Below are positions 44,804 through 45,331 of a DNA stretch of 45,331 nucleotides, in pieces. Each line of letters starts with the position of its first letter. Within the stretch, counting starts at the first letter, position 1. The notes under the pieces were generated by a model that did not search any database, was not told where the DNA came from, and worked only from the letters and a program-made list of their open reading frames with translations. The position numbers were made by a program, and so were the translations under genes. The DNA is from an uncultured Anaerofilum sp. GTDB lineage: Bacteria; Bacillota; Clostridia; Oscillospirales; Ruminococcaceae. The stretch is from NCBI GenBank assembly GCA_944385935.1, contig CALWZC010000019.1:1-45331 (forward strand). Reading direction: 5' to 3'.

Positions 44804-45268
44804 TTAGAACGGTAAATCCTCATCATCATCAATCACTGCAAAGTCATCGGGACTCCCAGCAGAATAAGCAGGAACCGGCTCTACAGGAGCTTGTTGAGGA
44901 TATTCTGGGGTAGAGGGGGCGTAGTTGGAAACGCCGCCACCATTTTCATTCTTGCTACCAACGAAGTTGGCGTTATTTACCACAACTTCAAAAGCTTTGC
45001 GGTTATTTCCGTTTTTATCTTGATATGTCCGGGTTTGGATGCTGCCATCCACCGCAATCATGCGGCCCTTCTGGAAATATTTGCAGATAAATTCGGCGGT
45101 TCCGCGCCATGCGACAATATCAATAAAATCGGTCTGACGTTCGGTACCTTGTTTTGCAAAACTACGGTCAACAGCAATTGTGAAAGTTGTGACGCTCACA
45201 CCTTGTGGAGTATGGCGCAACTCTGGGTCAGCTACAAGACGACCCATCAATGCGACGACATTCAACAT
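44804..45268 (-). CDS. ssb: Single-stranded DNA-binding protein
   Basis: A 154-residue SSB. The OB fold covers residues 1-~105 (MLNVVALMGRLVADPELRHT, TERQTDFIDIVAWRGTAEF). A flexible Pro/Gly/Tyr-rich tail and the acidic tip DDDEDLPF, which recruits repair and replication proteins, follow. AAGGAGG precedes the ATG at 45268. The rpsF-ssb-rpsR order is standard in Firmicutes. Confidence 0.96.
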   Translation of the reverse strand: MLNVVALMGRLVADPELRHTPQGVSVTTFTIAVDRSFAKQGTERQTDFIDIVAWRGTAEFICKYFQKGRMIAVDGSIQTRTYQDKNGNNRKAFEVVVNNANFVGSKNENGGGVSNYAPSTPEYPQQAPVEPVPAYSAGSPDDFAVIDDDEDLPF

Positions 45269-45280
45269 AACAAAGCCTCC

Positions 45281-45331
45281 TTAAACAGCCTCAGCAACAA
45301 TCATGGTACGCAGAACACCATCGGTGATTTT
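45281..45331 (-). CDS. rpsF: Ribosomal protein bS6, 3' end only (cut by window)
   Basis: The last 16 codons read KITDGVLRTMIVAEAV and then TAA. The ITD-VLR-MIV wording and the position directly before ssb identify the C-terminus of S6. The rest lies outside the window. Confidence 0.8.
   Translation of the reverse strand, partial: KITDGVLRTMIVAEAV

Overview
The window looks like a chromosome segment of a low-to-mid GC Gram-positive anaerobe, probably an Oscillospirales/Ruminococcaceae-type gut Clostridia. The evidence is AGGAGG-type ribosome binding sites, the rplU-rpmA-obg-mrnC block, a PASTA kinase-like protein, LplB/YtcP-type sugar ABC genes and gut-type discoidin-domain surface proteins. 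The species cannot be named from sequence alone. No rRNA, tRNA or CRISPR array was recognised.

Left part (1-16.3 kb): the first 1.6 kb holds two dead mobile-element genes, a frameshifted and 3'-truncated RecD-like helicase and the first ~35 codons of a serine recombinase. A visibly GC-rich sucrose/fructoside module follows (1.64-8.97 kb): a divergent LacI repressor, two CUT1-type permeases, a solute-binding lipoprotein, a GH32 beta-fructosidase and a PfkB fructokinase. Imported sugar would be cleaved by GH32 and the fructose phosphorylated by the kinase. At 9.3-16.3 kb lies a TetR regulator with a decaying MMPL/RND-type membrane operon. The MMPL gene has lost internal and 3' sequence, is frameshifted and is fused in frame to a GLUG-repeat membrane protein. 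That protein and the following membrane-anchored protein are each broken by an in-frame TAG.

Middle part (16.4-33.1 kb): a GH3-type glycosidase; a very AT-rich four-gene ABC cassette (lipoprotein, two permeases, ATPase); an ARE-type ABC-F ribosome-protection gene with an elaborate attenuator leader (four-residue uORF, terminator, hairpin covering the Shine-Dalgarno); a graveyard of broken genes including an IS256-family transposase with four TAG codons, two frameshifts and loss of its catalytic-Glu region; a tiny membrane protein; and a 1989-residue secreted, membrane-anchored multidomain protein with a discoidin domain, a possible glycoside hydrolase core and six tandem bacterial repeat domains.

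Right part (33.2-45.3 kb): apparently stable core genome. It holds an MscS channel, a cell-wall amidase, an HTH-TPR regulator, an MFS transporter, L21/L27 with a leader but without the usual prp gene, ObgE, Mini-III, a small Ser/Asn/Lys-rich protein, an RsmF-type rRNA methyltransferase, YebC, a zinc-ribbon/PASTA pseudokinase, and the convergent rpsF-ssb-rpsR operon, with rpsF cut by the window edge.

The most interesting items are the ABC-F attenuator, the exclusive use of TAG among six in-frame nonsense codons, the MMPL-GLUG fusion, the pseudokinase, and L27 made without Prp processing.
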